This document shows, in pieces, positions 6,932 to 7,839 of a stretch of DNA of 7,839 bases. Numbering within the stretch: the stretch's first letter is position 1; each line of letters begins with the position of its first letter. A program made the translations under genes and the position numbers. The notes under the pieces are model-generated. The model had not been told where the DNA came from. It saw only the letters and a list, made by a program, of their open reading frames with translations, and made no database searches. This stretch comes from Chloroflexota bacterium (GTDB lineage: Bacteria; Chloroflexota; Dormibacteria; CF-121). Where the stretch lies: NCBI GenBank assembly GCA_005889285.1, contig VBFF01000136.1, positions 1-7,839 of the forward strand. The letters run 5' to 3'.

Positions 6932-6962
6932 TCGCGCGGCCGGCCCTTTCACCGGTTCGTCG
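6910..6962 (+). repeat. inverted repeat bridging the MMPL stop codon
   Basis: CGACGAACC at 6910-6918 and GGTTCGTCG at 6954-6962 are perfect nine-base complements separated by 35 bases. The interval contains the TAG at 6929-6931 and a GGCCGGCC self-complement. No T-run follows, so a classical intrinsic terminator is not supported. It could be an mRNA end structure or chance at high GC. Confidence 0.4.
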
Positions 6963-6977
6963 CCGGCCCGCTCGATG

Positions 6978-6990
6978 GGTCGCCGCGACC
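6978..6990. repeat. 13-base perfect palindrome upstream of the MFS gene
   Basis: GGTCGC-C-GCGACC is a perfect inverted repeat around one central base, 16 bases before the GTG at 7007. It could be an operator for the transporter, but short GC palindromes arise easily in this composition. Confidence 0.35.
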
Positions 6991-7006
6991 GGCGCGATAT
7001 ACGGGT

Positions 7007-7839
7007 GTGCTCCCAGCCCGGGCGCCGCGCCCACTCCCGCAACCGGTTGGCGGCCATCGCCCGGAGATCCGCGTCCGCATCGACCGGGGCGGCTGGCTCC
7101 TCTTCTTCGCCCACGGGCTCTCCGGCCTGGGCGCCGGCCCCTTCATCGCCTTCGGTGTCATCTACCAGCGCGAGCTGGGCGCGAGCGCCTTCGAGATCGG
7201 CGTGCTTGCCGCCATCGGCATGCTGGTGGCGACGCTGGTGATGCTGCCCGGCACCGGACTGGCCGAGCGCCGCGACCTGCGCAAGACGGTGATCGCCGGC
7301 TGGGCGCTCGCCGTGCCGGCGCCGTTCTGCTACGCGGTGGCGCCCCACTGGGGCTGGACCGCGCTGGGGATCCTCTTTCTCCAGGTCTCGGTGTTCAACA
7401 CGCCGGCCATCAGCGTCTATCTCTCGCTGGGTGTGCCGCGCGACCGGATCGCGGCCGTCATGACCACGGTCTTCTCCGCCTACTCGCTCGGCCTGATCGC
7501 CTCGAGCGTGCTCTCCGGATGGCTGGCCCAGGTCGTTCCTCTGAGTGCGCTCTTCTGGGTGTCCTTCGCCTTCTTCGTCCTGGCGACCGTCTGCATCGCC
7601 TTCCTGCCGGCCAAAGCGACGCCGCGGTTCAGCGTGCCGTCGATCCGCTATCGAGACCTGATGCGCTTTCCGGCCTACCGGGTCATGCTGTCCCTGTTCA
7701 CACTCGTGACGGCCATCATCTTCATCCCGTGGACCTTCACCGCGCTCTACGCGCACGAGGCCGCCCACGTCGACAACTTCTGGATCGGGGTCCTGATGAG
7801 CGTGCTCTACCTGGGCTCGGTCATCATGGGCCTGAGCCT
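7007..7839 (+). CDS. major facilitator superfamily (MFS) transporter, 3' end cut by window
   Basis: A frame open from just after the MMPL stop to the right edge encodes 277 complete residues from the GTG at 7007. It shows about eight membrane helices: 30-52, 62-84, 95-112, 116-138, 148-176, 180-199, then a 25-residue cytoplasmic linker and helices at about 225-248 and 258-277. Between helices 2 and 3, GTGLAERRDLRKT (82-94) is a degenerate form of MFS motif A (GxLaDrxGrr). Full-length relatives have about 400 residues and 12 helices, so roughly one third is missing. Substrate is unknown; drug or metabolite export is the common role of such proteins. The start is uncertain. GTG 7007 is the only usual start codon before helix 1, has no clear ribosome site, and gives an Arg/Pro-rich leader of 29 residues. 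It lies 75 bases after the MMPL gene and may belong to the same transcript. Confidence 0.85.
   Translation, partial: MLPARAPRPLPQPVGGHRPEIRVRIDRGGWLLFFAHGLSGLGAGPFIAFGVIYQRELGASAFEIGVLAAIGMLVATLVMLPGTGLAERRDLRKTVIAGWALAVPAPFCYAVAPHWGWTALGILFLQVSVFNTPAISVYLSLGVPRDRIAAVMTTVFSAYSLGLIASSVLSGWLAQVVPLSALFWVSFAFFVLATVCIAFLPAKATPRFSVPSIRYRDLMRFPAYRVMLSLFTLVTAIIFIPWTFTALYAHEAAHVDNFWIGVLMSVLYLGSVIMGLS

Noticed and set aside
6975..7241. ATG-started 88-codon frame overlapping the start of the MFS gene
   Set aside because: Only its first part precedes the transporter; beyond 7080 it is a Ser/Ala-rich out-of-frame reading of MFS helix 1.
6314..7768. 484-codon minus-strand open frame opposite the MMPL and MFS genes
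   Set aside because: Its low-complexity composition (Asp, Glu, Arg, Gly, His) is what results from reading membrane-protein codons backwards; there is no family motif or ribosome site.

Overview
This window comes from a GC-rich bacterial chromosome. The coding sense is tight, GTG and TTG starts are common, and long meaningless antisense reading frames occur, as expected at high GC. The gene mix is an AddB/UvrD-type helicase-nuclease tail, an isochorismatase-type hydrolase, an MGDG-synthase-type GT28, an MshA-like GT4, a TetR-MMPL pair and an MFS carrier. This would suit a Chloroflexota/Dormibacterota-like or actinobacterial lineage, but that is only an impression of style. No rRNA, tRNA, CRISPR, insertion sequence or phage gene was seen, and no stretch above 300 bases lacks a gene.

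Layout. Positions 1-846 hold the 3' end of a gene cut by the window edge: the RecB-family nuclease domain with a four-cysteine Fe-S signature, probably the tail of a UvrD-like helicase. Nine bases later the same strand carries a cysteine hydrolase of the isochorismatase family (856-1416). It converges, with a 15-base gap, on a minus-strand glycosyltransferase of the MGDG synthase/processive glucosyltransferase family (1432-2670). Divergent from that, a GT4 glycosyltransferase resembling MshA runs from a TTG start at 2744 to 3986. It is broken by a one-base frameshift between about 3564 and 3590.

A 91-base regulatory gap (3987-4077) holds a convincing promoter and an imperfect palindrome. These precede a two-gene operon: a TetR repressor (4078-4701) and, one base after its stop, an MMPL/RND-type membrane exporter (4703-6931). 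A major facilitator superfamily transporter follows in the same direction from about 7007 and runs off the right edge.

How the genes may work together. The clearest unit is TetR plus MMPL: a repressor that probably controls itself and a lipid or hydrophobic-compound exporter through the operator just downstream of the promoter. The two divergent glycosyltransferases are of kinds that build glycolipids or glycosylated small molecules, so a glycolipid-synthesis and export neighbourhood is possible. That link rests on proximity alone. I found no clear sign of a wholly new system; the most useful items are the frameshift, the TetR operator, and the start-site corrections.
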